Positions 23,359-37,125 of a stretch of DNA of 64,000 nucleotides are shown here, in pieces (the first letter of the stretch is position 1; every line of letters starts with the position of its first letter). The stretch is taken from the NCBI GenBank assembly GCA_020726505.1, contig JAHLEZ010000003.1:1-64000 (forward strand), read 5' to 3'. This stretch comes from Leptodontidium sp. MPI-SDFR-AT-0119 (taxonomy: Eukaryota > Ascomycota > Leotiomycetes > Helotiales > Leptodontidiaceae). Under the pieces are notes generated by a model, which did not search any database, was not told where the DNA came from, and saw only the letters and a program-made list of their open reading frames with translations. Position numbers and translations under genes: made by a program.

Positions 23359-24365
23359 CTTTGCTTAATTGCTTCTACAATGAAAATATGGTCCCCTATT
23401 TGTACTTCCTTTTCACCAGCTACCAACGGCGGGAAATGGATACAAACGTGCAACGTCATTGCCGTAGTCCATGATATTGTTACATCATCAGCAAAAGACA
23501 AAAGTTACGAGCTAACTACGTATCCACTGTGAATCTAGCAACAAATGTTAACTCATCTATATAAAACTGCTAGCGCGAATATAGGACGCTAAGCCATGTG
23601 TTTAACCCGCAAAAGGCGAGGAAATTGAGGGTTCAGCAGTCCATGGGATGGATACTCGTAGCCCGACGCGAAAAGTCAACCTTGACAGCAGTACGCTGGG
23701 ACGATGGATGATGAATTTTTGCAGCAAAATTGTACGGAATAAACAGCAAGGTAGATGAGTTTTGCATTTCAATGATGCTAGAGATATGGAGGATTGCTTC
23801 CCAAGGAGTTGAGAGTGTTGTCGATACGAGAAGAAGGGAAAACTGTCCGGGGTAGCTTCACCTACCTTCCAGCTTCCAGCACGTCACAGAATGTAGCTCT
23901 AGACAATTCAGAACATAAAGCTGTACAACAAAAACCTTTCACCTCTCTCTCTAAGCATCACTCACCGCTATGAATCTTAATGCTTTTCGAGACATTGTGT
24001 TCCAAGTAGTGAAGTGTGGTGAGGAAGCGAAAGACTGAGTCAATTCTAGAAGTTTCAAGCTGGATCAGGCCACCAAGTGAGCCGCCCCCAAACCCCACCA
24101 ACACACCACCAATTGAACACCGTCAAGCAGGAACCCTCTGCATGTTACGTCAAGGCAGGAGAGGCAACACTTCATCAACCCAAGGCATTGAAATCCTGCG
24201 ACCTGATTATTCACAGATAATACAAGTACAAGCTACCTCCCTCTCTTTCTCGCTTTCAGTCTACATTCTCCAATCTCCAGCCGGCAAATCCCAAGTTGGG
24301 AACAGGACTTGGTTGGTACTGTTTGGGTGAGAGTACCTGAGCAACTTCGAACAGCAACGGACGCA
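23359..24365. other. intergenic region between divergent P450 and GFA-like genes
   Basis: About 1 kb shared promoter space of two divergently transcribed genes. Short frames here lack family features. The stretch 24220-24300 is CT-rich and looks like the leader of the downstream gene. Confidence 0.45.
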
Positions 24366-25183
24366 ATGGAGATCAATCATCCACTTCACGGAGGTTGCTC
24401 CTGTGGTCGGAATCGTTACACGATCCGCATCCCGCAGAACGCGACGGAGAGGCCGAAGGTGTTCTTTGATACTGGGCATGGACATCGTAAGTTCCCCATT
24501 TCCTTCTCTTTCTCTTTCGAGGTAAATTGGATTGGATTGGGCTTTATTGGCTTTAGGATTGAGTAGGACTTAACTAACCACCTTCCTCCCCCACAGGACG
24601 ATTCCAAGCAACGCCCCTCTCGGCATGGCTCCGCATCCCCCTCTCCTGGTACGAATCGACAACATACGCCTTCATGGACGACGAATCGCACGCCTCGATC
24701 CGCCGCACCTACACGTCTCCCAGCGAACAGAGCAGCAAGCGGCACTTCTGCGGGTTCTGCGGCACGCCGCTTGCGTTCTGGAGTGAGGAGACGCCGAAGG
24801 AGGCAGAGTATATCTCTTTGACGCTGGGGAGTCTGGCAGGGAAGGATTTGAGGGATTTGGAGGATTTGGGAGTTTTGCCTAGAGAGGCGATTGAGGATGC
24901 GGAGGGTGAGAGAGCTGTTATTGGGGATGTGGCGAGGGAAGGAGGGGATGGAGCGGGTGGTGGAGAGGAGGGCTTGCCGTGGTTTGAGACGATGGTTAAG
25001 GGTAGTAAGTTGGGGAATGTGAAGAGGAGTTGGGGGGAGAGTCGGAGTCAGAATGGGAGGTTTAAAGTTGAGTGGGAGATTGTGGAGTGGAATGGGGATG
25101 GTAGTGAGGAGGAGGGTACAAAGTCTCCGGCGAAGAGGAAATTGGGGGACGTGCTTGAGGATGGAGATGTGATGGAGCATTGA
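24366..25183 (+). CDS. GFA/CENP-V domain protein
   Basis: Small zinc-binding protein of the GFA (glutathione-dependent formaldehyde-activating enzyme-like)/CENP-V family, about 235 aa in two exons (24366-24486, 24597-25183). The N-terminal metal site HGGCSCGRNRY is followed by AWLRIPLSWYE and by the second Cys pair HFCGFCGTPLAFW, as in the family fold. The C-terminal third is a low-complexity acidic/Gly-rich tail with a KRKLGD segment. The family name reflects an early enzymatic assignment, and most members have no proven activity. Here the role is unknown; cytosolic or nuclear. The start is the only ATG giving the full HGGC motif. Confidence 0.88.
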
Positions 25184-26482
25184 GGGATTTTTATTGTGAA
25201 CGTCGGCGATATGAACGGAGGTTAGGATGATCAACTGGTTGGAGGGGGAGTGCCTGTGAATGAATGGACTGGGATTATGATGCTATGAGGGAATGGAATG
25301 ATACAAGCATACAGCTACTTGAAGGTATGAAGTAATGATGATGGAGAGGTCTCGGCGGAGCCATGCATGGCAATGGTACGATATTGCTTTTCTATGCCTT
25401 TCTCCATTGAATTGGGCTGGTATCTTTTTCTGGTAAGGAGGCACGGAAGAATAGCTAAGTAGCTGCTGCATGGCCTTTGCATGGCGTTGTCAATTAGGGA
25501 GTGAGAGGAGGGAGACTACCTATGTTGCATGTATGCTGTATCAACAAAACGGACGAGACCAGACCAAGAAATACAATATCTCCAAGCCAAGAACACAGCA
25601 TCCTGCAGGCTATCCGAACCCATCCGGCTACCCACCAAATGTCCAAGTTAACCTGCAGGATATCTAGCATCTCACGACCAAGACGCCCATCCACGTGAGG
25701 CCTCAAAGTGCCTCAACCTTACATACTTCCCAGGTAGTTACCACAATTTCCCGATGTATTCCCGGCGGCGGCGGCTTCACAGGCTCGCAGGGCCGTGATC
25801 CGGGTAAAGGAACAGCTCTCCATGTCCCTCCCACTCACTCCACGTCCAGCTCGTCTCCCCATTCAACCATCAACCCCGCCATCGCCCAGCTCTTTGCACC
25901 ACCTGCACCTGCGCCTGGAGAGTGTAGTGGGGCGCTTCATTCGGAACATCACGAACACCCCTCATTGAGGCAGAGGGAGGATCGATCATTGATCGGTCTA
26001 TGCGGTCCGAAACGTGGCGGGTGGGTGAGCGGAGCTGGAGCAGAAGCAGAAGCAGAGTGAGTATAGCGGCCTGATCGTGGTTTCCGGGTTTCCCATAGAT
26101 TCGATTCGATCTGTTTGCCAGTTACGGCAAGGCAAGGTAAGGTAGGAAGGGTTGGTTGGTATTACATACCAGATCCAATTCGTACTATACGACGGACGGA
26201 TAGAGTACACGACATCCCACTAATGTCATAGCATTGACAGAATCTATACCTATATCTAGGCCTGCATCCCTCCTTCTTCTACTTCTTTTCTTTCCTTCCT
26301 TCTCTTCTATACTCTCTCCTTCCTCAACTCCTTTACGTTCTGGTCACTTGCTTGCCAGACCAACTCGAGTTCTGCCAAGTATAACTCATACCTATTTATC
26401 CGGAAGAACACAACAAGACACAGCACAAGACAGCTGACAGGAAGAAACTACTTGTCCCCTTTCCCTCTTCCCCAATTCCAAA
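25184..26482. other. intergenic region, promoter of beta-glucosidase
   Basis: A 1.3-kb region. Open frames on both strands lack homology features. The last 250 nt are CT-rich (cttcttctacttcttttctttcc) with a CA-rich stretch before the ATG at 26483, a classic fungal promoter/leader layout. Confidence 0.45.
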
Positions 26483-28078
<1,596 letters not shown>

Positions 28079-28379
28079 GCTGTAAAAGGAAAGGGGGATG
28101 GTGTATTGGAAGGGGGTTATGCATAGATTAACTATTGTAGTAGATGGTGATGATGACTAGGTGGAAAAATGGAAAATGCAGTTATTTTTCTTGTTTTGCT
28201 TGAAGGTCTTTGTTCGGCTTGTACTGAAAATACTTCGGTCAAGGAATGACCTCGTATGTATGTGCATCTATGTTTACACTATCTTACGTCTACTCTCGCC
28301 AACGGCAAGTTTCTATGTCCATTGTCTATGCATCTTCTGCTTCTCCTCCTTTCCAGAAACAACACCCCATAACTCCAAA
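28079..28379. other. intergenic region between convergent genes
   Basis: About 300 nt between the 3' ends of beta-glucosidase and Bdp1. No gene seen. Confidence 0.5.
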
Positions 28380-30737
28380 TCAATAGTCAATAGTCCCCAA
28401 CACAGTGACCTTCTCCCCTCCAGCATAATGACTATGCTTATTCTTCTTCGCGGTCTTCTTCGGCCCGCGTTTCCTCTGACTCTGAGTACTATTCTCCTTC
28501 GCCGAATCCACTCTCGATCTATTCCCATTTCCATTTCCGCTTCCATCCCCATCTCCATCCTCATCATCGCTATCAACCGTAGCCAGAATCTTCCTCGCAG
28601 TCGCTGCTGTGCCTTGGATAGCAGCTTTCTTCTGCCTAGTGATCTCCGCCGCAGCGTCCAACTCCAGCTTCTCCTTCGCTAGCATCTCGTTCTCGTACTC
28701 GTCGTACTCGGCCTCGATGACAGCCACATCGACCAACTTCTCATCGGCGAGCCGCTCGAAGTTCTTGAGGTCGATACCCTTCTTCTTAGGGCCTACCATG
28801 GCTTTAGTCACGCGGTCAGGGTGCGCTCGCTCCTCTTTGTTGAATTTGAGCTTGATTTGTCTGCGGTTGCGGTGCGGGAAGAGTTTGGCTATCATTTCGA
28901 AGTCGGTTCCGAATTGGGCGAGGCCTTCGTAGAAACGGACTGTTGCTGCGTGGTCCCAGAGCATGGATTTCTCGCGCTTCATGTATGTTCCCGAGGTGAT
29001 GACGCGTGTGAAGTCGTCTTCGATTACTTCTTCCATCTCTTCGGCGTTGGCGCGGGCGCGGGCTTGACGATCGATTTGGAGTGAGCTTTCATCGACTACG
29101 AGTTGCCCGTCTATGATGCGGATTTGAGGTCCTTGGCCTGCTTCTACTGGTATCTCGGGAGTTGGCTCTTTTTCCGGCACAGGTGCTCCAGATCCAGATG
29201 CTGCTGTTATCTCGCCTGCAGGAGGGGCTGGCCCGACAAGTCCGTCAATCTCAGGATTGTTCATGATCATCTTGTTCTTGAGATTTTTGTCCTTATTCGC
29301 CTGGACTCGCTTCTTGATCTCCTCGTGTCTGCTGAATTTCTTTCCAATTCGTAAGTCTCTGCAGAGATCCGTCATGGTAAGTGTGGATTGATCGATTTCC
29401 TCGTCAGAAGCCCCGTCAGGTGTCTCGGCACGTTCCTTTCTGCTCTTGGTTCCATCCTTCCTCTTTTTGCTTCTTTTCTTGGGGCCTGCTACTCGACGCG
29501 GTCGGTGCAAGCTCATACCAACAGTTGTTCTGGCATCCTCGCCATCTTCAGTTGGTTGAACCTTTTTCCGTTTCGTGTATTTTCTTTTCGGCTTTCCCTT
29601 TCCTTTATCCGTACCACTCTCAGCGGCAGAAGCAGCTTCTTCGACTTGAAGAGTACTGGATGTACCATCAGGATTCAATGCTCCAACTGGTACAATCTCA
29701 GAGGCTCGATTGACTTCTCCTGGTCTCAACAGTATATCTCCAGATCCAATCACATGCCCCCCACCTCCTGCCCTGCCCATACTAGAAGACTCAGCTGGTG
29801 TTTCATCTGCTAGTCGAGCAATATTCTGTGGTGAAGGATATCGGTGTCTTGGCGGCTCGGGAGACCTTTCTGGAGTCGGAGATGATGAACGGCGGTCTTC
29901 TTCTTCTGTAGTCTGCATTGGAACCTCAGGTATGGATGGCTTGGGTGGCGCTGACTCGTTCGGTGTAGTAATCGCCAATGGAGCTGCTGGAGTTGGAATA
30001 GAGGTGCTGGCTTCTGGAGAGATTATGGCGGACTCTGATGATTCGAGTTGAACGAGCTGCCTGGGGGCATCGGTTTCTGCACTTGGTCCATCCTCTCTTC
30101 TGGGTCCCGGGGATACTCGTGTCGCTGAAGCCTGAGGCTTTGGGGGTTCGACAGCCTTCTGCTTCACCTTTGGAGCAAATATTCTTGGTCTAACTGCTGC
30201 TAGTTTGGCAATTGAGCTTGCTTGAGAAGCTGGCTTGGAAATCGCAGGCTCTGCTTGTGGTTCCGCGTTTACTTCGGATGTGAGGGTAGAAGTTGGCTCG
30301 ATTTGAACGAAGGTTTCCTGACTCTCCGTCTCGACGTTTGGGGGTTCGATTTGTTGTGTAGGAATATTTGGCTTCTCAGTCGCAGTAGAGACTCGTTTCG
30401 GTGGCGGAGGAGCAATGGCATGCCCCCTTTCCTTCCTCTTCAATTCCGGTCGAACAATATCTTCTCCATCCTGAGTCACTGACGCAACTGCCTGCTCCTG
30501 AACTTCCTGACTCGGGGTTTGTCGTTTGGCTGGCTCGACTTGCGCCACAACACTTTCGATAACGGGTTCGAGAACAGTGACTTTATGCGGTATTGAAACG
30601 ACGCCCTCTTGGGAGGCTTGTGGCGCTGGGGTCTGAGATGATCGTTCGACGCTGGGGCGCGCGGAGGAAGGTGCTGAACCCTGTGGCTTTCGTACCACCT
30701 TCTTGGGGGCAAAAGTCTTTCCTCTTCCTTTCAACAT
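28380..30737 (-). CDS. BDP1: TFIIIB subunit B'' (Bdp1)
   Basis: Subunit of RNA polymerase III initiation factor TFIIIB, acting with Brf1 and TBP at tRNA and 5S promoters. About 785 aa, single exon. The start MLKGRGKTFAPKKV (ATG at 30735-30737) is the conserved N-terminus; an upstream extension is not needed. The diagnostic extended SANT/Myb domain lies around residues 570-640: TSGTYMKREKSMLWDHAAT, RFYEGLAQFGTDFEMIAKLF and HRNRRQIKLKFNKEER. The N-terminal half is disordered, Pro/Ser/Glu-rich, with basic stretches (KPKRKYTKRKKV). The C-terminus is Ser/Gly/Asn-rich. It shares a 0.4-kb divergent promoter region with Bre1. Confidence 0.92.
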   Translation of the reverse strand: MLKGRGKTFAPKKVVRKPQGSAPSSARPSVERSSQTPAPQASQEGVVSIPHKVTVLEPVIESVVAQVEPAKRQTPSQEVQEQAVASVTQDGEDIVRPELKRKERGHAIAPPPPKRVSTATEKPNIPTQQIEPPNVETESQETFVQIEPTSTLTSEVNAEPQAEPAISKPASQASSIAKLAAVRPRIFAPKVKQKAVEPPKPQASATRVSPGPRREDGPSAETDAPRQLVQLESSESAIISPEASTSIPTPAAPLAITTPNESAPPKPSIPEVPMQTTEEEDRRSSSPTPERSPEPPRHRYPSPQNIARLADETPAESSSMGRAGGGGHVIGSGDILLRPGEVNRASEIVPVGALNPDGTSSTLQVEEAASAAESGTDKGKGKPKRKYTKRKKVQPTEDGEDARTTVGMSLHRPRRVAGPKKRSKKRKDGTKSRKERAETPDGASDEEIDQSTLTMTDLCRDLRIGKKFSRHEEIKKRVQANKDKNLKNKMIMNNPEIDGLVGPAPPAGEITAASGSGAPVPEKEPTPEIPVEAGQGPQIRIIDGQLVVDESSLQIDRQARARANAEEMEEVIEDDFTRVITSGTYMKREKSMLWDHAATVRFYEGLAQFGTDFEMIAKLFPHRNRRQIKLKFNKEERAHPDRVTKAMVGPKKKGIDLKNFERLADEKLVDVAVIEAEYDEYENEMLAKEKLELDAAAEITRQKKAAIQGTAATARKILATVDSDDEDGDGDGSGNGNGNRSRVDSAKENSTQSQRKRGPKKTAKKNKHSHYAGGEKVTVLGTIDY

Positions 30738-31143
30738 GATTGCTATCCGGTATGTCGCATTGAGTTTGCGATTGTGGTTGTTGGACAAGGAGGTGATTTT
30801 TTGCTGTTAAAGATCAAATGGCGGGGGAGGATTTGAATGATGGCAATTCTCGAATGCAGCCGCACAGACCATGGTAGATTCACTAGCGTCATAAACGGAC
30901 TAGTTCCTTGGCGTGTATTATCCAAGGAGTGGAAAACATCTTTCAACCTCATCGCCTTCAACTCCACCATCCCCATTCTACTCGCCACGCCCCGACCTCA
31001 CAACAACCACCCGACAGGCTGCAATCGACGCAGCAGGTCTCCTCTCATCATCTCCTGCCTGTTACCCTCATGTGCCAGCCGGCCCGCCCTGTCTGATGCC
31101 GATTTCAACTCCCCTTGCTCCGTCTCACCCATCCTTCATCAAG
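30738..31143. promoter_or_regulatory. divergent promoter region of Bdp1 and Bre1 genes
   Basis: About 400 nt between two divergent start codons. No coding sequence is convincing; it must hold both promoters. No individual site is assigned. Confidence 0.5.
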
Positions 31144-33710
31144 ATGGAGGATAGGAAGAGGTCCGCCGGCGAGGATCTCGCTCCGCCAACAAAGAGACAA
31201 GCTGTTAATGGCAAGGCTTCAGCAGATGCCGACATGCCATGGTCCTCCGATCTTGAGGTATGTCGCAGCCGTTATGGCTTCACCTCCCCCTTTCATCAAC
31301 CTCGGCCTCGCCCGATTCAATCATCCTCATCTGTACCGGACTTCAGATCCTCTCACATCATGTATCTTGAGGTGTACGATCTATCTGGCAGGTGCTAATG
31401 CGCAGCTTGCTGTCCACAGCATGTTGCATAGCTTGCAGACCCTTCTTGTCCCACATCATCGTACAACATCCTCAACCCGTACCTCCTATACACATATTTC
31501 GTCGTTGCGATCTGAATTACATGGCAAGCTGGGACCAATGCTGACTGATGGCATGAAATAGGAATTCCAGAAAGATGCGATTCACCGCCGAATGCTCGAG
31601 TACAAGCGGGAGTGTGCCACATTACAATCACAAGTAAAAGACCTCCAGAAGCGATCTACTGATCATGACGATCATCTTCGAATTGCGGATCAGTGGTGGA
31701 CTCAGGTATTTTATTATGAGCACGTGCTTTGGCGCATAGACTGACAGGTCAATAGTTATTGGACGAGGTTACCCTTCTGGCGCAAGACCTGGTACCCGAG
31801 GTTGATAATGATGGTTGGTCATTTCCCCCAAATCCGATTTTCCGTACTGACAAAGATAGCTTCGTTCCCCACTGCTTTGAGCTTCAAGGGCAGCGAAGAT
31901 TTCCAAAGTCACCTTGCTTCGAAGGCGAGAGATATCAAGTCCAAGCTTCAAATCATATTCACAAGACTAGCCAGTGCCCGAGGAGAGCATTCCCCTGATG
32001 TCGAAGAATTGCAAGGAAAACTTACCAAACTCTTGGCCTCACAACGAGAATACGTAGTTAAACTCGATCGCCTCCGCACGGAGAGAGATCAACTAGAGGA
32101 ACGTCTGGAGAGCGCATCTCTTCGCTGCATCAAGGCCGAGAAGAAATATGACCGAGCAAAAAGTTCAGCAGTTGCCAAGTTGGAACAGCAGGCTATCAAT
32201 GGATCTGGAAACAATGCTGGCAGCGGTATTGGCAACATCGAAAATGGTGACATTGAAATGACCAACGGAATTTCTGAAGTCAGCGAAGCTTCACAAACGG
32301 CCTACAAGGAAGCAGCTGCAGTTGTCGAGAAGCAAAAGGAGCAACTGGAAGCTATGGCTGCCGAAAATAAGACTTTGACCGAGCAGCTCACCTTGGCAAC
32401 CACTCGATTCTCCAATCTCACCGAAGACGACTATGCGCGCACGGAGCTCTTCAAGCAATTTAGGGCCCAGCATGAAGATGTCATTCGACGGATCAACCAC
32501 CTTGAGGCAACAAACATACAACTACGGGAGGATGCGGAGAAGTATCAGGCTGAACGAACTGCCTTCCGCACACAAGTTGAGGGAGAATCCGAGATTATTA
32601 CAGGCGAACTTGAAAGCCAACTCCAACGTGTTGAGACTGATCTCACCAGAATTCGAGCCACTAGGGATGAGCTACTTGCCGACCAATCCATTCGAAAGGC
32701 CAGCCAGGATCACGACCATCCTTCCAACACTCACTTCAAAGATCTCGTTGCAGGAAGAGATGAACGTATTGCCGCTCTGGAGTGTGAAATTGAACGTCTC
32801 AAGGCATCTATCAATGAGCAATCCTGCGAATTGACTCCACGCCCGGAAATCGACACTCTCGACCTGGAGCAGCTCCGCAGAAAATATGAAACCTTGGAAC
32901 GCCAATTCGAAGCAATTAACAAAGAATTGCCAGCCATGCAAAATGCCTACACCAAAGTACAGGCTCTTTCAACGAAGAAAGTTATCGATCTCTCCATCCT
33001 GGAAGACAAGATTCAAATGGTCAGTGCGGAAAAGGCCAAAGCTGACCAGAAGTACTTTGCTGCTCGGAAGGATATGGACACTCGTATTCTGGAGGTCAGA
33101 GCACTGAAGGGACAAAACGCGAAGAGTTCTGAGATCATCTCTCAGTTGAAGGATGTGGAAACCGCCAACCGAACCCTACTCAGCAACCTCGAGAAGCAGT
33201 TGAGTGATATGAAGCAATCCAACACCTCGGTCATGGCAGAAAACAAGAAAATGGAATCTACCACCCGAGATGCAACAAGCAAGGCTGAAACCTTGGGCAA
33301 ACAAGTCGCGGAGCTTACCAACTTGTTGAAGTCCAAGGATGCCAATAACTTGAATACCAAGGAGCGGATCCGGGCTGCTGAGTTGGACTTGGAGAAACTT
33401 CAAGTCAAGTATGATCAAGTCCAGAAGGAAAGAGATCAATGGAAGGCTAAGGGCCTGGGCAAACAGTCTGGCGAAGAAGAGATGCTTCGGGTATGTGACC
33501 CTGCAATATCTATCGTATTAATGCTAATTTCTTTAGACACTCGCACTTTGCACAATCTGTCGGAAGGATTTCAAAAATACGGCTATCAGAACATGTGGTC
33601 ACACATTCTGCAACAACTGTGTTGAAGATCGCCTTGCCAACCGTATGAGAAAATGTCCTAATTGCTCAAGAGCTTTTGACAAAACGGACGTTATGGCAAT
33701 CCATCTGTGA
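31144..33710 (+). CDS. BRE1: E3 ubiquitin ligase Bre1 (histone H2B ubiquitination)
   Basis: RING-type E3 ligase that with Rad6 monoubiquitinates histone H2B during transcription; nuclear. About 706 aa. Exons: 31144-31257, 31562-31705, 31756-31813, 31860-33490 and 33537-33710. The N-terminus [20 protein letters not shown] is characteristic, and a very long coiled coil follows (residues about 90-640). The C-terminal C3HC4 RING reads [17 protein letters not shown] and CPNCSRAF, ending [10 protein letters not shown], as in Bre1 orthologues. The first intron is unusually long for this window (304 nt), and the short third exon with a GTTGGT donor is less certain. All joins preserve the frame. Confidence 0.93.
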
Positions 33711-34035
33711 TTGATTTCTGCATCTGGCCATATCGAGATTTGGTTAGGGGATGCTGCCTTGGGCTTTTTAATGACCTCAACGGTCTGTCGGTGTATGATT
33801 GCATAAGAGGGATAGGGCTGGCTTGGCTTGATGCTTTCTGCATAGCTCTGGAGGAGATGATCTCTTCACTCTGTACACCACATTTTCATTTTCACGTCCT
33901 CATACACCTCAAAGGTGTCACACTGCCACATGATTCCTTATGGATCAGACCTCATGTTGGGTACAGTGTTTGTACGCTAGATATCCCACGAAGGACAGTC
34001 GATCAATCAAACAAGCCATGAATTTTTCGTACTAG
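33711..34035. other. intergenic region between convergent genes
   Basis: Probable 3' untranslated regions of Bre1 and the SARAF-like gene. No gene seen. Confidence 0.5.
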
Positions 34036-34938
34036 CTATCTTCTTGATGTTGAGCCAAACCCAGTACTCGAATGTCTAGCAGATGAGCTTGAACCAGAGC
34101 TGCTTCGTCCCGGTGATGGATTATTGAATCCGCCACCGCTGTTACCTCCAAACCATGAACTGCCTCTTGGTTCTTGTTGTCTGTTACCCCTGTTACCTGC
34201 CATGTAGCCACCAGCCGCACCAGCAGCTGCTCCTGACCAGAATCCAGGTCTCCATCCTTCTTGCTGAGTCGAGTATCTCTTCCCAGGATATGGAGGAGGA
34301 GGATCATATGGATCACCGCCACCAGGACCCCATCCACCTCCGCCCCAACCCCCTCCTCCCCATCCCCTCCTAGGCTGTCTTGGTATTCCCCCCTCTGGAA
34401 TCGCCCGCCAGGCGGAATACAGGATCCAAAAGAACACCCCCAAAAACACCAACATGAACAGCGCCGTACCAAATTTACTACCCCCTGCCCCATCTCCCGA
34501 ACCCGTCCAGCTCGAGCCACTCTTCCCAAATCTCTCCTCCCCCTGCTCCGTCAACAATAACCTATACTCAACCCCACAGCTGCCTTTCAAAATATATGGA
34601 TCATCTCTGCTCGTATAGCCCTCACACGTCACCTCCGTACTGCCCAGCTTGAAATCCTCAGGCATGTCCGCCGTACAGCTCCATTCTATGTCTTCTTCAT
34701 TGTAGGAGGAGCCTTGGTTCGTGCAGCGCATGCGCTCTACGGCGTGGTGTTTGCAGGCTGGCCCGACGCATTTTAATTGTGGGATGGCGGAGACGCGACG
34801 ATGGGAGGTGAGGGCGTTGGACCGGAGAGTGAGTGTTTTGACGGAGGAGAGGAGGATGGCGTCTTTGGGTTTCTTTGTGCTGAGGGAGGGGGTGGTGAAA
34901 GTGAGGAGGGCGAGGAGCGCGGGGTAGAGGAGCTGCAT
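34036..34938 (-). CDS. SARAF/TMEM66-like ER membrane protein
   Basis: About 300 aa, single exon. Signal peptide MQLLYPALLALLTFTTPSLS, a luminal Cys-containing domain (KCVGPACKHH, MRCTNQGSSYNEEDIEWSC, FKLGSTEVTCEGY), one transmembrane helix at about residues 155-175 (TALFMLVFLGVFFWILYSAW), and a cytosolic Gly/Pro/Ser-rich tail with repeated GWGGGGW-like units. This order is that of store-operated calcium entry-associated regulatory factor (SARAF/TMEM66). The animal protein modulates calcium refilling at the ER; the fungal role is not established. The gene looks complete. Confidence 0.88.
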   Translation of the reverse strand: MQLLYPALLALLTFTTPSLSTKKPKDAILLSSVKTLTLRSNALTSHRRVSAIPQLKCVGPACKHHAVERMRCTNQGSSYNEEDIEWSCTADMPEDFKLGSTEVTCEGYTSRDDPYILKGSCGVEYRLLLTEQGEERFGKSGSSWTGSGDGAGGSKFGTALFMLVFLGVFFWILYSAWRAIPEGGIPRQPRRGWGGGGWGGGGWGPGGGDPYDPPPPYPGKRYSTQQEGWRPGFWSGAAAGAAGGYMAGNRGNRQQEPRGSSWFGGNSGGGFNNPSPGRSSSGSSSSARHSSTGFGSTSRR

Positions 34939-35427
34939 GTTGCTGGGTTGGATGGTTAGAAGTCCAAAACGAAATAGCGATTTTGAGAACTTCGATTGTG
35001 TGATTAAGAAAGATATGCGGGATATGAAATGCGCGAGGCTTGAGTCTTATGGGTGGGCAGTGAGGACAGATTGCTTGATTGTAGTCGCCTCGTCGTCTGG
35101 GTTGCTTTTGCTCTAGCTGCGACTTGCCGTTGGTTGACGAGGCTATGATGCGAGTAAGCCGGGCAAATAATTCACAATGGCTGTGTTGTACGCGTGTCAC
35201 TGAGGGCGAGGCTGGGTTAGAACTTCGTGAATCTCGAATCGGATTGTGGACATACACAGCTGGTGATGTAGTGGTTTGCCGTCGAGATGAAGTAGGAAGT
35301 TGATGCAGCCCGCCAGCCTTAGGCTCTCACCGCCTTGCAGGGGTAGCTATTCTGCCGTTCCACTCAAGCTGTCAACCTCAAGTCCTCCCCTCCAACAATT
35401 CAATCCTCTCAATACTAATACCTCAAA
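34939..35427. promoter_or_regulatory. divergent promoter region of SARAF-like and Pbn1 genes
   Basis: About 490 nt between divergent start codons, with no recognisable gene. A CA/CT-rich leader precedes the ATG at 35428. Confidence 0.5.
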
Positions 35428-37125
35428 ATGCGGCAACGAATTACCTTCCTCCAAGACCCCGCCGATTCAATCGACCCAAGCAAACTCACCGTAACTTCGA
35501 CGTCAATCTCAACTCCTGAACTGACCGCTGCAAGAGAAGAGCGGATAACATTCGGCTTCGATGAATTACCCCAGGAATTGTACAAGGTGTTGAAGGCTAG
35601 CCACGAATTGCACATACGATGGGCTGGAGAGAAGGTCTTTGAGACTAGAGCACCGCTTGTAGCGAGGTTGAGTCCGGGGTTACATGTTTTCTATACACCG
35701 TTGAGGAATGAGGGGTCGTCGTATGTTGACTTTCTCGTCCTTCGGGCAGGGACATGCTGATTGATGGTGTAGGGAATTCTTATGTCCGCTTCTGAAGAAA
35801 GTGTTTGGGGATTTGGATTGTATAACTCCTGAGGTAAGCAACAACATTCTGGATAGAGAGTAAATGTTAACAATGCTATATAGAAATCCTTCACCACCCT
35901 TCCCCGAGACCGCTTCTCCCATTCCTCTGCCTCACAATTCTACTCTCCCCTGCCCAATCTACTAGATTTCACATCCTACCTCACCCACAAACTTTGTCCC
36001 TCCCGCTCCGCAACCACAGACCCCACCTGCCTCCCACGAGTACAAGCACTCTCATCGGCTTCAACCCTCGAAATAGACTTCGACACCATCTCACACGCTC
36101 TAACACTTACAGCCTACTTCCCCCCTTCGACCCAGTCCCTTTCTCTCTCCAAACCTGTCCTCGCCCCATCCTCACGCATGGAAATCGGCATCCTCTCCGT
36201 CGAGAAGCCAAAAGAAGTAGAAGAACTCTCCCTCGGCGGATTCCTCACCGTCCTAGGCGAGAACACCAAACCCTCACCAACGCTCTTCTCATTCCCCGCT
36301 CGCCATCACCCTCTTCCTCTATCCCAGACATTCGTGTCAGGCTTCGTACACCCGACGGGTTTACATCCTACGTTGCAGTTGAACATCACATCGAAGACGC
36401 CGCCGTTAGATGATAGAGCTTGCTCAATACATGCACACCTCACGCTTCCAAGAGCGATATTCGTGGATAAATACCAGCTTTCTGACCCTCTCTTCCTCGC
36501 TTCTAAGAACCTAGCGAAAATTCACTATATCACCTCACCTGTGGATCTCGAAGCGCCTGCTTATACTTTATCGAGTTGGGGCTCGTCTGTTCTGCTTGAA
36601 CTAGCGCCCCCTACTTCACCTAAACCCAGCACAAATCAAGGCCAACAATGGACGTCTCAAATCCCCCTTCACCTGAGATACCTCCCTCCTTCTACCAATA
36701 CCTCAGGCCTCTCACACCTAGACATCCCTTACCCGATTCTCTTCTGGGCGTGTACTGCAGACGAGGGCTCGAAATTCCCTATCAATCCATTCGATAGGGT
36801 GAATTTGGGGTATGATGGACTTTTTGGACCAAGGACGTTGTTTTATCATCTCTCGCCTACCGCACCTGCATCTTTGTCATCTAGTACTGGAGGAGTGGGT
36901 GGAGGAGGGGGTGAAGGGGGGAGGTTGGTGAATAGTTTGGAGGTGCCGGTGTTAGATTTGGATAGGAGTCGATACGTGGAAGTTGGTACTGCGGTAGGCG
37001 TACTGCTTGGATTTGCGTGGGTTTGTTGGTGCTTGGTGGGGGTTTGGGGGAGGAGTGGGTATGGTTCTGGGTCTGGGTCTGGGAGGGAGATTAAGGAGAA
37101 GGAAAAAGAGTACAAAATGAAGTGA
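35428..37125 (+). CDS. PBN1: Pbn1/PIG-X, GPI mannosyltransferase I stabilising subunit
   Basis: ER membrane protein that partners the catalytic subunit (Gpi14/PIG-M) adding the first mannose to GPI anchors. About 531 aa. Exons: 35428-35720, 35773-35833 and 35884-37125. The N-terminus MRQRITFLQDPADSIDPSKL is typical of fungal Pbn1. The luminal beta-rich PIG-X domain covers roughly residues 180-430 (VSGFVHPTGLHPTLQLNI, CSIHAHLTLPRAIFVDKYQL, DIPYPILFWACTADEG). One transmembrane helix near the C-terminus (VGTAVGVLLGFAWVCWCLVG) is followed by a short basic cytosolic tail (REIKEKEKEYKMK). Frame and splice sites are intact. Confidence 0.9.

Noticed and set aside
24416..25234. Long open frame antisense to the GFA-like gene
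   Set aside because: It is Pro/Leu/Arg-rich with no family features, the usual shadow of a G-rich coding strand.
25695..26060. 121-residue plus-strand frame upstream of the beta-glucosidase
   Set aside because: Low-complexity composition, no homology features, and located in the promoter/leader region.
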